Notes under the pieces: generated by a model | The model's input: the letters and a program-made list of their open reading frames with translations, nothing else | Told to the model about the DNA's origin: nothing | The model's database searches: none | Part shown: positions 1 through 11,008 of the stretch, one piece after another | Layout of the letters: each line of letters begins with the position of its first letter | Numbering within the stretch: the first letter of the stretch is position 1 | Program-made: the position numbers and the translations under genes | Assembly (NCBI GenBank): GCA_041071465.1 | Contig: CP163498.1 | Coordinates: 3,242,001-3,306,000, forward strand | Reading direction: 5' to 3' | Length of the DNA: 64,000 nucleotides | From: Pseudomonas putida | Lineage (GTDB): Bacteria; Pseudomonadota; Gammaproteobacteria; Pseudomonadales; Pseudomonadaceae

Positions 1-848
1 TCCTTGACGCTGGCCTGGACCAGTTCGGCGATGCGTGGGTCGAGGCCTGCGCCAAAGTACTCTTTCGGCAGGCCGATGCGCAGGCCCTGCAGCGAAGCGT
101 TCAGGTTGGCGCTGTAGTCCGGCACTGGCTCTTCGATGCTGGTGGAGTCCTTGGCGTCGAAACCGGCCATGCCTTGCAGCAGCAGGGCGCAGTCCTCGGC
201 GGTGCGGGCCAGCGGGCCGCCCTGGTCGAGGCTGGAGGCGTAGGCGATCATGCCCCAGCGCGACACACGACCGTACGTCGGCTTGAGGCCGGTGAGGTTG
301 GTCAGTGCAGCTGGCTGGCGGATCGAGCCGCCGGTGTCGGTACCGGTGGTGGCGGGCAGCAGGCGCGCGGCCACTGCAGCGGCCGAGCCACCGGACGAGC
401 CGCCGGGTACGTGCTCGAGGTTCCACGGGTTCTTCACCGCGCCGTAGTGGCTGGATTCGTTGGCCGAACCCATGGCGAATTCGTCCATGTTGGTCTTGCC
501 CAGGGTGACCATGCCGGCTTCGGCCAGCTTGGCGACCACGGTGGCGTCATACGGCGCCTTGAAGTTGTCGAGCATCTTCGAGCCGCAGCTGGTGCGTACG
601 CCGTTGGTGCAGAACAGGTCTTTGTGGGCGATCGGCGCCCCCAGCAGCGCGCCGGTTTCGCCAGCGGCGCGACGGGCGTCGGCGGCACGTGCCTGGCCCA
701 GGGCCAGGTCTTCGGTGACGCTGATGAAGCTGTTGATCTGCGGGTCGAGCTGTTTGATGCGCGCCAGCAGCGCGCGGGTCAGCTCTTCGGAAGAAAACGA
801 TTTGTCGGCGAGTCCGCGGGCGATCTCGGCCAGGGTAAATTGATGCAT
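1..848 (-). CDS. gatA: Aspartyl/glutamyl-tRNA amidotransferase subunit A (partial, 3' end outside window)
   Basis: GatA is the glutaminase/amidase subunit of GatCAB, which converts misacylated Glu-tRNA(Gln) and Asp-tRNA(Asn) to the correct aminoacyl-tRNA in the cytoplasm. About 282 N-terminal residues are present, against about 480 in the family; the gene runs off the left edge with no stop. Reading the minus strand gives [13 protein letters not shown] at the start, then AHKDLF (catalytic Lys region) and the amidase-signature glycine/serine stretch [10 protein letters not shown], which carries the Ser-cisSer-Lys triad. It lies 15 bp downstream of gatC in the same operon; gatB is expected beyond the edge. 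Confidence 0.95.
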   Translation of the reverse strand, partial: MHQFTLAEIARGLADKSFSSEELTRALLARIKQLDPQINSFISVTEDLALGQARAADARRAAGETGALLGAPIAHKDLFCTNGVRTSCGSKMLDNFKAPYDATVVAKLAEAGMVTLGKTNMDEFAMGSANESSHYGAVKNPWNLEHVPGGSSGGSAAAVAARLLPATTGTDTGGSIRQPAALTNLTGLKPTYGRVSRWGMIAYASSLDQGGPLARTAEDCALLLQGMAGFDAKDSTSIEEPVPDYSANLNASLQGLRIGLPKEYFGAGLDPRIAELVQASVK

Positions 849-863
849 GGCAGGTTCTATCCC

Positions 864-1151
864 TTACTCGATGACTTTGGGAACCAGGTACAGACCGCTT
901 TCGGTCGACGGTGCGATCGCCTGGTAGGCGTCGCGCTGGTTGCTTTCGGTGACCTGGTCAGGGCGCAGGCGCTGGCTGGCCTCCAGCGGGTGGGCCAGTG
1001 GCTCGATGCCAGTGGTGTCGACCGCTTGCATCTGGTCTACAAGGCCGAGAATGCTGTTCAGGGCGTCGGTAATGCGTGGCAGTTCGCCATCATTGAGGCC
1101 CAGGCGGGCCAGATGGGCGATCTTTTCCACGTCGCAGCGTTCAAGCGCCAT
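864..1151 (-). CDS. gatC: Aspartyl/glutamyl-tRNA amidotransferase subunit C
   Basis: This is the small GatC subunit that stabilises GatA in the tRNA-dependent amidotransferase. It is 95 aa from [19 protein letters not shown], the usual family start and length. An upstream in-frame ATG (1172) would add seven residues (MFPLEIL) that are not typical, so the internal start is preferred. It is first in the gat operon and divergent from mreB. The helical N-terminal pattern and the C-terminal [10 protein letters not shown] are characteristic of the family. Confidence 0.93.
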
Positions 1152-2394
<1,243 letters not shown>

Positions 2395-2424
2395 TCCCAC
2401 TCGCTGTTCACGAGCGCCCGGTTT

Positions 2425-2482
2425 ACAGGTAGTACGCACAGTGCTACCTGTATGTGCTGGGCTGGCGCCCGTTTGGGGCGCC
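2425..2482 (+). other. Two small hairpins between mreB and mreC
   Basis: The first is ACAGGTAG (2425-2432) pairing with CTACCTGT (2444-2451). The second is GGCGCCC (2464-2470) pairing with GGGCGCC (2476-2482) over a 5-nt loop. Neither is followed by a T-run, so intrinsic termination is unlikely. They may tune the mreB to mreCD transcript ratio; this is inference. Confidence 0.4.
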
Positions 2483-2560
2483 GTATCCGTCAACCCGCAA
2501 CCAGGCTGGTGCGTTGTCCCATGTCCAATGACCTCCTGAGTCGTCCACGAGGAACGGCCC

Positions 2561-3597
2561 ATTAAACCGCTTTTCTCCAAGGGCCCTTCGCTGGGCGTTC
2601 GCCTGCTCGTTCTGGTGGTGATGTCGGTCGCGTTGATGGTTGTCGACGCGCGCTTCGACGTGCTCAAGCCCGTGCGCAGCCAGATGGGCCTGGTGCTGAT
2701 GGAATCGTACTGGATCACCGACTTGCCGCAGCGTGCCTGGCAAGGTGTGGCCGGCCAGTTCGGCAGCCGCACCGAGCTGATAGCCGAAAACGAGAAGCTC
2801 AAGACCGAAGCCCTGCTGCTGCAGGGGCGCCTGCAGAAGCTGGCGGCCCTGACCGAGCAGAACGTGCGGCTGCGCGAGCTGCTCGATTCCTCGGCCCTGG
2901 TCAACGAAAAGGTCGAAGTGGCCGAGCTCATCGGTGTGGACCCAACCCGTTCACCCACCGCATCCTGATCAACAAGGGGGAGCGTGATGGTGTGTTCCTG
3001 GGCCAGCCAGTGCTCGATGCCCGTGGCCTGATGGGCCAAGTGGTCGAGTTGATGCCCTACACCTCGCGGGTGCTGTTGCTGACCGATACCACCCACAGCA
3101 TTCCGGTGCAGGTCAACCGCAACGGCCTGCGTGCCATCGCCAGCGGCACCGGCAACCCGGAGCGCCTGGAGTTGCGCCATGTGGCCGACACCGCCGACAT
3201 CAAGGAAGGCGACCTGCTGGTCAGTTCCGGCATGGGGCAGCGCTTCCCGGCCGGTTACCCGGTGGCTACGGTCAACGAAGTGATCCACGACTCCGGCCAG
3301 CCATTTGCCATTGTCCGTGCCATCCCCACCGCCGCGCTCAACCGCAGCCGCTATATGCTGCTGGTGTTCAGTGATCGGCGTAGCCCGGAGCAGCGTGCCA
3401 CCGATGCCGCCATTGCCCAGGAAGAGGCCGACCGCAAGGGCAACGCGCCTGCTGGCCAGCCGGCCGCTACCGGCGAGCAGGCTGCACCTGCCGTGCCAGC
3501 CACCCCGGCAGCGCCGGCTACACCGCCCGCGCAGTCAGCAGCCCCAGCTGCTGCACCTGTCACGCCGGCCGCACCCGCTCACACCCGGAGGCAATGA
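2561..3597 (+). CDS. mreC: Rod shape-determining protein MreC, frameshifted as sequenced
   Basis: MreC is a bitopic inner-membrane protein whose periplasmic part scaffolds the elongasome. The reading is broken: the first frame encodes the membrane anchor and coiled coil (LIAENEKLKTEALLLQG) and hits a stop at 2966-2968 after GVDPTRSPTAS. The rest, from ILINKGERDGVFLGQPV to the Ala/Pro-rich tail, is in the next frame up to 3597. One base is missing around 2941-2945; restoring it gives GVDPNPFTHRILINKG and a protein of about 345 aa. The likely start is ATT at 2561 (IKPLFSKGPSLGVRLL), with AGGA 7 bp upstream; ATG at 2615 would cut the membrane segment. The tail (about 3430-3590) is low-complexity Ala/Pro. 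Sequencing error is more likely than a true mutation. Confidence 0.85.
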
Positions 3598-4085
3598 TGG
3601 CTGCATCACGCCGCAACAATGGCTGGGTCATCTGGCTGACGTTCGCCATCGGCTTGCTGCTCAGCGTTTCGCCCATGCCGCAGTTCATGGAAGTGTTCCG
3701 GCCCATGTGGCTGGCATTGCTGGTGTCGTTCTGGACCCTCGCCGTGCCGAACAAGGTCGGCATGACCACCGCGTTTTTGCTGGGCCTGGCCGAGGATGTG
3801 CTGTATGGCACCCTGCTGGGGCAGAACGCGCTGATCCTTACCCTCATCACCTTCCTGGTGCTGTCCCTGCAGCAACGCCTGCGCATGTTCCCCATGTGGC
3901 AGCAAAGCCTGGTCATCCTGGTGATCTTCGGCATCGCCCAGCTGATTCAGCTATGGCTCAGCGCACTGACCGGCAATCGCCTGCCTACCCTGGCGCTAGT
4001 CTGGTCGGCGGTGATCAGTGCCTTGCTCTGGCCGTGGATCAGTTTCGCCCTGCGCGATTTGCGCCGACGTTTGCATATCAATTGA
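3594..4085 (+). CDS. mreD: Rod shape-determining protein MreD
   Basis: MreD is a polytopic inner-membrane protein of the elongasome. The 163-aa product (about 160 is usual) has some five hydrophobic segments and the family-typical stretch FLLGLAEDVLYGTLLGQNAL. Its ATG overlaps the mreC stop (ATGA), which indicates translational coupling and supports the second-frame ending of mreC. A second ATG directly follows at 3597. maf is the next gene, 32 bp downstream. Confidence 0.93.
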   Translation: MMAASRRNNGWVIWLTFAIGLLLSVSPMPQFMEVFRPMWLALLVSFWTLAVPNKVGMTTAFLLGLAEDVLYGTLLGQNALILTLITFLVLSLQQRLRMFPMWQQSLVILVIFGIAQLIQLWLSALTGNRLPTLALVWSAVISALLWPWISFALRDLRRRLHIN

Positions 4086-4117
4086 CGGCGACGCGCCACT
4101 GACAGGGAGATGTCTGC

Positions 4118-4726
4118 ATGAACCCGCTATACCTGGCCTCCGGCTCGCCCCGTCGTCGTGAACTGCTGACCCAGATCGGTGTGCCGTTCAGCGTCATCAG
4201 CGCCCCCATCGATGAAACCCCGCTAGCCAACGAAAGCGCACCGGCCTACGTCGAACGCCTGGCTCGGGCCAAGGCTGCGGCCGGCCTGGCCAGTGTCGAT
4301 GGCCCCGCTGTAGTGCTCGGCGCAGACACTGCCGTGGTGCTCGATGGTCGTATTCTCGGCAAGCCGGAAAACCGCGAAGATGCCTTGGCCATGCTGGCAG
4401 ACCTTTCAGGCCGTGAGCATCAGGTGCTGACCGCTGTCGCCCTCGATGATGGCCAGCGCGTGCACAGTTTTTGCGTCACCAGCACAGTACGTTTTCGCGC
4501 TATCAGCGCCGGTGAAGCGCAGCGCTACTGGGCCAGCGGCGAGCCAGCGGACAAGGCTGGCGGCTACGCCATCCAGGGCCTGGGCGCGGTGTTCGTCACC
4601 GACCTTTCCGGCAGCTACTCGGCGGTGGTTGGCTTGCCGCTCAGTGAAACGGCCGACGTGCTTGGCCAGTTCGGCATCGCCTGCTGGCAAGCGCCCGTGC
4701 ATACGCCAGAGGTAACAAACCCGTAG
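4118..4726 (+). CDS. maf: Maf-family nucleoside triphosphate pyrophosphatase
   Basis: Maf/HAM1-superfamily enzymes hydrolyse modified or canonical NTPs to NMP and pyrophosphate; the YhdE branch acts on dTTP/UTP. The 202-aa protein opens with the signature [12 protein letters not shown] (residues 6-17) and contains [16 protein letters not shown], with the conserved acidic and basic active-site residues. A GGGAGA ribosome site precedes the ATG. Its place between mreD and rng is the conserved mre-maf-rng order, which favours the YhdE-like member over the second Maf paralogue (YceF-like). Confidence 0.92.
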   Translation: MNPLYLASGSPRRRELLTQIGVPFSVISAPIDETPLANESAPAYVERLARAKAAAGLASVDGPAVVLGADTAVVLDGRILGKPENREDALAMLADLSGREHQVLTAVALDDGQRVHSFCVTSTVRFRAISAGEAQRYWASGEPADKAGGYAIQGLGAVFVTDLSGSYSAVVGLPLSETADVLGQFGIACWQAPVHTPEVTNP

Positions 4727-4783
4727 TAGCCAGCAGTGCATACGCCATCCATCATTACAAAAGACCTTTGACGAGAGCCTGCC

Positions 4784-6241
4784 ATGAGTGAAGAGATCCT
4801 GATCAACATCACGCCGATGGAGTCACGTGTGGCGGTGGTGGAAAACGGGGTGCTGCAGGAAGTGCACGTCGAGCGCACCCAGCGCCGTGGCATCGTCGGC
4901 AATATCTACAAGGGCAAGGTGGTACGCGTGCTGCCGGGCATGCAGGCGGCCTTCGTCGACATCGGCCTGGAGCGCGCAGCGTTCATCCATGCCTCGGAAA
5001 TTTCCCAGCGCGAAGGTTCGGCGGTAGAGAACATCACCGCACTGGTACACGAAGGCCAGGCCCTTGTGGTGCAGGTGACCAAGGACCCGATCGGCACCAA
5101 GGGTGCACGCCTGACCACTCAGCTGTCGATCCCGTCGCGCTACCTGGTGTACATGCCGCGCAGCAGCCATGTCGGTATTTCGCTGAAAATCGAGGACGAA
5201 GCCGAGCGCGAGCGCCTCAAGCAGGTGGTCAGCGATTGCATGGACAGCGAGAACATCAAGGATGCCGGAGGGTTCATCCTGCGCACCGCAGCCGAGGGCG
5301 CGCGTGCCGAAGAAATCTTGCAGGACATCCGCTACCTGCGCCGCCTGTGGGAGCAGATTGGCACCCAGATCAAGACCTGCGGCGCACCCACGGTCATCTA
5401 CGAAGACCTGGGCCTGGCCCTGCGTACCCTGCGTGACCTGGTCAACCCGAAGATCGAAAAGATCCGCATCGACTCGCGGGAAACCTTCCAGAAAACCACG
5501 CAGTTCGTCGGCGAGCTGATGCCGGAAATCGCCGACCGCCTCGAACACTACCCAGGCGAGCGGCCTATCTTTGACCTGTACGGCGTCGAAGACGAGATCC
5601 AGCGTGCCCTGGAACGCAAGGTGCCGCTGAAGTCCGGCGGCTACCTGGTGGTCGACCCGGCCGAAGCGATGACCACCATCGACGTCAACACCGGGGCGTT
5701 CGTGGGCCATCGCAACCTCGAAGAAACCATCTTCAAGACCAACCTCGAAGCCGCCACCGCCATCGCCCGGCAACTGCGCCTGCGCAACATTGGCGGCATC
5801 ATCATCATCGACTTCATCGACATGGAAGACGAAGAGCACCAGCGTCAGGTGCTGCGTACCCTGGAAAAGCAGCTGGAGCGCGACCACGCCAAGACCAACA
5901 TCATCGGCATCACCGAGCTGGGCCTGGTGCAGATGACCCGCAAGCGTACGCGGGAAAGCCTGGAGCAGGTGCTGTGCGAGCCGTGCCTGGCCTGCCAGGG
6001 GCGCGGCAAGCTGAAGACTCCCGAGACCATCTGTTACGAAATCTTCCGCGAGATCCTGCGCGAGGCCCGTGCCTATCAGGCCGAGGGTTACCGTGTGCTG
6101 GCCAACCAGAAGGTGGTCGATCGCCTGCTGGATGAAGAATCGGGCAACGTGGCGGAACTGGAAGCCTTCATCGGCCGAACCATTCGCTTCCAGGTCGAGT
6201 CGATGTATTCGCAGGAACAATACGACGTGGTGCTGCTCTGA
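4784..6241 (+). CDS. rng: Ribonuclease G
   Basis: RNase G is an endoribonuclease of the RNase E/G family that matures the 16S rRNA 5' end and degrades some mRNAs. It is 485 aa, near the usual 489, and lacks the long C-terminal scaffold of RNase E. An S1 domain lies at about residues 39-125 (GIVGNIYKGKVVRVLPGMQAAFVDIG). Catalytic Asp motifs are DVNTGAF (about 300) and IIIIDFIDME (about 342). The zinc-link cysteines occur in CEPCLACQGRG (about 397). It begins 57 bp after maf. Confidence 0.96.
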   Translation: MSEEILINITPMESRVAVVENGVLQEVHVERTQRRGIVGNIYKGKVVRVLPGMQAAFVDIGLERAAFIHASEISQREGSAVENITALVHEGQALVVQVTKDPIGTKGARLTTQLSIPSRYLVYMPRSSHVGISLKIEDEAERERLKQVVSDCMDSENIKDAGGFILRTAAEGARAEEILQDIRYLRRLWEQIGTQIKTCGAPTVIYEDLGLALRTLRDLVNPKIEKIRIDSRETFQKTTQFVGELMPEIADRLEHYPGERPIFDLYGVEDEIQRALERKVPLKSGGYLVVDPAEAMTTIDVNTGAFVGHRNLEETIFKTNLEAATAIARQLRLRNIGGIIIIDFIDMEDEEHQRQVLRTLEKQLERDHAKTNIIGITELGLVQMTRKRTRESLEQVLCEPCLACQGRGKLKTPETICYEIFREILREARAYQAEGYRVLANQKVVDRLLDEESGNVAELEAFIGRTIRFQVESMYSQEQYDVVLL

Positions 6242-6323
6242 GGTCTTCTCGAACACGCAGCTGGATGGTCTGGCTGGCAAAACCGGCACTACGGGCCATC
6301 ATGGATAAACGACTTGGAGGGCC

Positions 6324-9300
6324 ATGGCCATGGGACGTCTGACCCGCGTTCTTGTCGCCCTGACCCGCTGGGGGCTGGGCGTATGCGCCCTGTTGGCGGT
6401 TTTGGTGGCGCTGTATGTCAGCCTCGGCCGCGAACTGGTGCCGCTGGTCGCCGAGTACCGCGCCGATGTAGAGCGCAAGGCCGAGCAGGCGCTGGGCCTC
6501 CCTGTACATGTGGGTGCCTTGGAAGGCCGTTGGAGCGGGCTGGCACCGGTGCTGCGGGTGCGCGACCTGCAATTGGGCGAAGGCGCCACCGCGCTGCGCC
6601 TGGATGACGTGATGGTGGTGCCCGACGTCTGGGCCAGCCTCACCGCCCGCGAAGTGCGCCTGGCACGCATCCAGTTGGGCGGCTTGCAGTTGATCCTGCG
6701 TGAGAACGAGCAGGGCGTCTGGGACCTCGAAGGCCTACCCAAGAAGGACGATGCGCCATTGGACCCGGCCGACCTGTTGCAGCGCCTGCGCCAGCTAGGC
6801 CGCGTCGATGTATTCGACAGCCAGGTCACCCTGCACCCCTGGCAGCGCGACCCGCTTACCCTGACTTATGTGAGCGCTGGCCTGCAGGCCGGCCCAGCAC
6901 GCCAGGCGGTGGACCTGCGGGCGACCTTGCCTGACGGCCAGCCTCTGGCACTCACCCTGCACAGCCGTATGTCGGCCAAGGCCTGGCGCGATGGCGAGGT
7001 CGAAGCTTATCTGAGCCTGCCGCAAAGTGACTGGTCGCACTGGCTGCCGCCAAGTCTGCTGGGACAGTGGCAAGCTGACACCCTGCGCGCAGGTGGTGAG
7101 TTCTGGGTCGACTGGGGCAAAGGGCAGCTGCAGCAGGCCGTAGTACGGCTCAATGCGCCTGAGCTACAAGGCGCCTATGCCGGACGAAAGGCCGCCAAGC
7201 TTGATAACCTGGCCTTGGGCGCCTGGTTCCAGCGTCGCGAGCAGGGCTTCGATGTGGTGGTCGACTCGTTGGCCATGGACATCGGCAAGCGTCGCTGGGA
7301 GTCGCACCTGCAGTTGCAGCAGCGCCCTGGCCAGAGTGCTGCCGATGAAAGCTGGCAGGTACAGGCTGATCGTCTCGACCTCACGCCGCTGACCCCGTTG
7401 ATCGATGCCTTGGCACCGCTGCCAGACAACGTCATGGACGTGGTAAATGGCTTGAAGGTGACCGGTGCGCTGCGCAATGTGCGCCTCGAGGCCAGGCCCA
7501 AGGCCGAGGGTGATCAGCGCTTGCAGTTCGCCGCCAACCTGGAGAAGGTGGGTTTTGAGGCTTATCACAGTGCGCCAGCCGCCGGTAACGTCAGTGGCAG
7601 CATCAGTGGTGACCTGGGCCACGGCGAGCTGCGCCTGGATACCGATGCGTTCATGCTGCATCTGTACCCGATCTTCGCCAAACCCTGGCACTACCAGAAG
7701 GCCAATGCACAGCTGACCTGGGCCTTGGACAAAGACGGTTTCACCCTGATCGCGCCGTACCTCAAGGTGCTGGGCGAAGAAGGCAAGATCGCCGGTGACT
7801 TCCTGATCCGCCTATTGTTCGAGGAAGGCCGCGAGGATTACATGGACCTGCGCGTCGGCCTGACCGAGGGCGATGGTCGCTATACCGCCAAATACCTGCC
7901 TGAAGTGCTTAGCCCGGCGCTCGACGAGTGGCTGCGCAGCGCCATCGTCAAAGGCGCGGTGGATGAAGGTTACTTCCAGTACCAGGGGTCGTTGAATCAT
8001 GGCGCGGTGCCAGAGGCACGCAGTATCAGCCTGTTCTTCAAGGTGCATGACGCGGCCCTGGATTTCCAGCCCGGTTGGCCGCAGGTGCAGCATGTGGATG
8101 GCGATGTGTTCATCGAGGACAGCGGCGTGCGCATCAAGGCCCAGCGCGGTGTGTTGCTCGACACCAAAGTCAGCGATGTACAGGTCGATATTCCGCATGT
8201 CGAGGGTGATCAGCACAGCCACCTTTACCTGGATGGCGATTTCGACGGCAGCCTGGGCGATGGCCTGAAAATCCTCAAGGAAGCACCAATCGGCACCGGT
8301 GAGATTTTCGCCGGCTGGGAAGGTGAGGGGCCACTGAAGGGCAAGGTCAAACTCGACATCCCGCTGGCCCATGGGCAGCGGCCGAAAGTGCAGGTGGACT
8401 TCGCCACCAGCGATGCGCGGCTGAAAGTCGCCCCGCCGAGCCTGGAATTGAACCGCCTGAAGGGTGACTTCAGCTTCGACTTCGACAAGGGCCTGAGTGG
8501 CAAGGGCATCAGCTTGCAGGCCTTCGGCAAGCCAGTGACGGCGCAAATCTCCGCTGAAGGCCAAGCGGGGCAGATGCAGACCCGTATCAATGCCAATGGC
8601 CAGGTATCGCTCAAAGCGTTGACCGACTGGCTGCAGTTCACCCCGTCCTTGCCGGCGTCCGGCGACCTGCCGTACCAGTTGCAGCTAAGCCTGGGCAGCC
8701 GGGAAAACAGCCTGAGCGTCACCTCCAGCCTCAAGGGCCTGGCGATCGACCTGCCAGCGCCGTTCGGCAAAGCAGCGGCGGATACCCGCGACAGCCGCTT
8801 CAGCATGAACCTGCAAGGCCCGGAGCGGCGCTTCGATGCCTCCTATACCGACCTTGCACGTTTTGCCTATGCCGCACCGGCCGACAAGCTGGCACAGGGC
8901 CGTGGCGAGCTACTGTTGGGTACCGGTGACGCCCAGCTACCTGCCAGCCAAGGCCTGAGGGTGCGCGGGCGTTTGGAGGCGCTGGACCTGGCTCCCTGGC
9001 AAGAACAGGCGGCCCGCCTGGCCGGTGACGACCCCGGTGGCAGTGCGCGGCAGAACCTGCAAAGCGTCGACCTGAGCATCGGCCAGTTGAAAGCCTTCGG
9101 CATGGACCTGAATCAGGCTGTAGTGCGGCTGGCTCGAGGCGGCCCGGCCTGGGATTTGCGCCTCGATAGCAAGGAAGTCATCGGCAACGCCCGCGTACCG
9201 GATGCCAAGGGCGCGCCAATGGTCGTGCGCATGCAGACCTTGCGCCTGCCTGCCGCCAGCGCCGCAGAGCAGCAGGCTGAAGAAGGCCCGGACCCGCTGG

Positions 9301-10145
9301 CCTCGTTCGATCCGCGCAAGGTGCCGGCGCTGGACCTGAGCATCGACAAGCTCTACCGCGGTGACGACCTGTTCGGCAGCGCCTCGATCAAGCTGCGGCC
9401 GACTGCGCGTGGCGTTACCGCCAGCGACATCGACCTTGACTTCAAAGGCTTGCGCATCGATGGCGGTGGCGGCTGGGAAGGTGAAACCGGCAAAACCAGC
9501 AGCTGGTACAAAGGGCGTCTGGACGGCAAGAACCTGGCGGATGTGCTCAAGGCCTGGGGCTTCGCTCCCACCGTGACCAGCCGCGACTTCCGCCTGGATG
9601 TAGATGGCCGCTGGCCGGGTTCGCCTGCCGCGGTGAGCCTGACGCGTTTTTCGGGCAGCATGGATGCGGCGCTGCGTACGGGCCAATTCGTCGAGGTTGA
9701 AGGCAGCGCCCAGGCACTGCGGGTGTTCGGCCTGCTCAACTTCAACTCGATTGGCCGGCGCCTGCGTCTGGACTTCTCCGACCTGTTCGACAAGGGCCTG
9801 GCCTATGACCGGGTCAAGGGTTTGCTGGTAGCCAGTAGCGGCGTGTACGTGACCCGCGAACCGATCACCGTGACCGGCCCATCGAGCAACTTCGAGCTGG
9901 ATGGCACGCTGGACATGGTGCGCGACCGGGTGGATGCCAACCTGCAGGTGAGCCTGCCGGTGACCAATAATCTGCCGCTGGCGGCGCTGATCGTCGGCGC
10001 ACCCGCTGTGGGCGGGGCGCTGTTCCTGGTCGATCGACTGATCGGTGATCGTGTGTCGCGCTTTGCCAGCGTTCACTACCGTGTCGAAGGCCCGTGGAAA
10101 GAGCCTAGAATCACATTTGTGAAACCTTTCGAGAAATCCCGCTAG
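6324..10145 (+). CDS. yhdP: YhdP-family AsmA-like envelope protein (TIGR02099)
   Basis: YhdP belongs to the AsmA/TamB-like bridge proteins thought to carry phospholipids from inner to outer membrane. The product is 1273 aa, a normal length. It has one N-terminal membrane helix (about residues 9-33, [22 protein letters not shown]), a large periplasmic part of repeating beta-rich segments, and a conserved C-terminal region ([16 protein letters not shown], then the [14 protein letters not shown] amphipathic helix). ATGs at 6324 and 6330 are both possible starts; GGAGG upstream fits either. The order rng-yhdP-tldD is the enterobacterial order as well. Confidence 0.92.
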   Translation: MAMGRLTRVLVALTRWGLGVCALLAVLVALYVSLGRELVPLVAEYRADVERKAEQALGLPVHVGALEGRWSGLAPVLRVRDLQLGEGATALRLDDVMVVPDVWASLTAREVRLARIQLGGLQLILRENEQGVWDLEGLPKKDDAPLDPADLLQRLRQLGRVDVFDSQVTLHPWQRDPLTLTYVSAGLQAGPARQAVDLRATLPDGQPLALTLHSRMSAKAWRDGEVEAYLSLPQSDWSHWLPPSLLGQWQADTLRAGGEFWVDWGKGQLQQAVVRLNAPELQGAYAGRKAAKLDNLALGAWFQRREQGFDVVVDSLAMDIGKRRWESHLQLQQRPGQSAADESWQVQADRLDLTPLTPLIDALAPLPDNVMDVVNGLKVTGALRNVRLEARPKAEGDQRLQFAANLEKVGFEAYHSAPAAGNVSGSISGDLGHGELRLDTDAFMLHLYPIFAKPWHYQKANAQLTWALDKDGFTLIAPYLKVLGEEGKIAGDFLIRLLFEEGREDYMDLRVGLTEGDGRYTAKYLPEVLSPALDEWLRSAIVKGAVDEGYFQYQGSLNHGAVPEARSISLFFKVHDAALDFQPGWPQVQHVDGDVFIEDSGVRIKAQRGVLLDTKVSDVQVDIPHVEGDQHSHLYLDGDFDGSLGDGLKILKEAPIGTGEIFAGWEGEGPLKGKVKLDIPLAHGQRPKVQVDFATSDARLKVAPPSLELNRLKGDFSFDFDKGLSGKGISLQAFGKPVTAQISAEGQAGQMQTRINANGQVSLKALTDWLQFTPSLPASGDLPYQLQLSLGSRENSLSVTSSLKGLAIDLPAPFGKAAADTRDSRFSMNLQGPERRFDASYTDLARFAYAAPADKLAQGRGELLLGTGDAQLPASQGLRVRGRLEALDLAPWQEQAARLAGDDPGGSARQNLQSVDLSIGQLKAFGMDLNQAVVRLARGGPAWDLRLDSKEVIGNARVPDAKGAPMVVRMQTLRLPAASAAEQQAEEGPDPLASFDPRKVPALDLSIDKLYRGDDLFGSASIKLRPTARGVTASDIDLDFKGLRIDGGGGWEGETGKTSSWYKGRLDGKNLADVLKAWGFAPTVTSRDFRLDVDGRWPGSPAAVSLTRFSGSMDAALRTGQFVEVEGSAQALRVFGLLNFNSIGRRLRLDFSDLFDKGLAYDRVKGLLVASSGVYVTREPITVTGPSSNFELDGTLDMVRDRVDANLQVSLPVTNNLPLAALIVGAPAVGGALFLVDRLIGDRVSRFASVHYRVEGPWKEPRITFVKPFEKSR

Positions 10146-10153
10146 GAGTACCC

Positions 10154-11006
10154 ATGAAGGCAGCGGTAATCCAGATGGTCAGCCAGGATGACGTGCTGGC
10201 CAACCTGCAGCGTGCCGGTGCCCTGCTGGAGCAGGCAGCGTTGGGCGGCGCACGGCTGGCGGTACTGCCGGAAAACTTCGCCGCCATGGGCCGCAAGGAC
10301 GCCGCAGCCATTGGCCGTGCCGAAGCCTTGGGTGATGGGCCGATTCTGCCATGGTTGAAACGCACCGCCCGCGACCTCAAGTTATGGATTGTTGCCGGTA
10401 CCTTGCCTTTGCCACCGGTCGGCCGGCCTGAGTCCAAGGCCCATGCCTGCTCGCTGCTGATCGATGAACACGGCGAGGTGGTGGCGCGTTATGACAAGCT
10501 GCACTTGTTCGACGTGGACGTTGCCGATAATCGCGGCCGCTACCGTGAATCGGACGACTACGCCCATGGCGACCAAGTGGTGGTGGCCGACACGCCCGTC
10601 GGGCGGCTGGGGCTTAGCGTGTGCTACGACTTGCGTTTCCCCGAACTGTACAGCGCATTGCGTGCTGCCGGCGCGGAGCTGATCACTGCGCCGGCTGCTT
10701 TTACCGCCGTGACCGGCGCGGCACATTGGGAGGTGCTGGTGCGCGCCCGGGCCATCGAAACCCAGTGCTACCTGCTGGCTGCGGCGCAGGGAGGCACCCA
10801 CCCAGGCCCACGGGAAACCCATGGCCATGCGGCGATCGTCGACCCTTGGGGGCGCATCGTCGCAGAACAGGCGCAAGGCGAAGCGGTACTGCTTGCCGAG
10901 CGCGACATTGAAGAACAAGCGTCCATTCGGGCGCGCATGCCGGTGGTTTCGCACCGGCGCTTTTTTTTCGCAGGGCGCGTTGCGGCCTGCGCACACCTCG
11001 GAGTGA
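10154..11006 (+). CDS. Carbon-nitrogen hydrolase (nitrilase family, Nit1/YafV-like), 3' end frameshifted as sequenced
   Basis: This is a nitrilase-superfamily amidohydrolase, probably deaminated-glutathione amidase or omega-amidase-like. The Glu-Lys-Cys triad is visible: Glu in [11 protein letters not shown], Lys in YDKLHLFDV, and Cys in [15 protein letters not shown]. As given, a run of eight T (10961-10968) puts the end of this gene in frame with tldD, so one 764-aa ORF (10154-12448) is read. With seven T the gene would end [14 protein letters not shown] and stop at 11004-11006, giving 283 aa, the usual size, and tldD would start 2 bp later. The fusion is probably an artefact. Substrate is not deducible. 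Confidence 0.85.
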
Positions 11007-11008
11007 CT

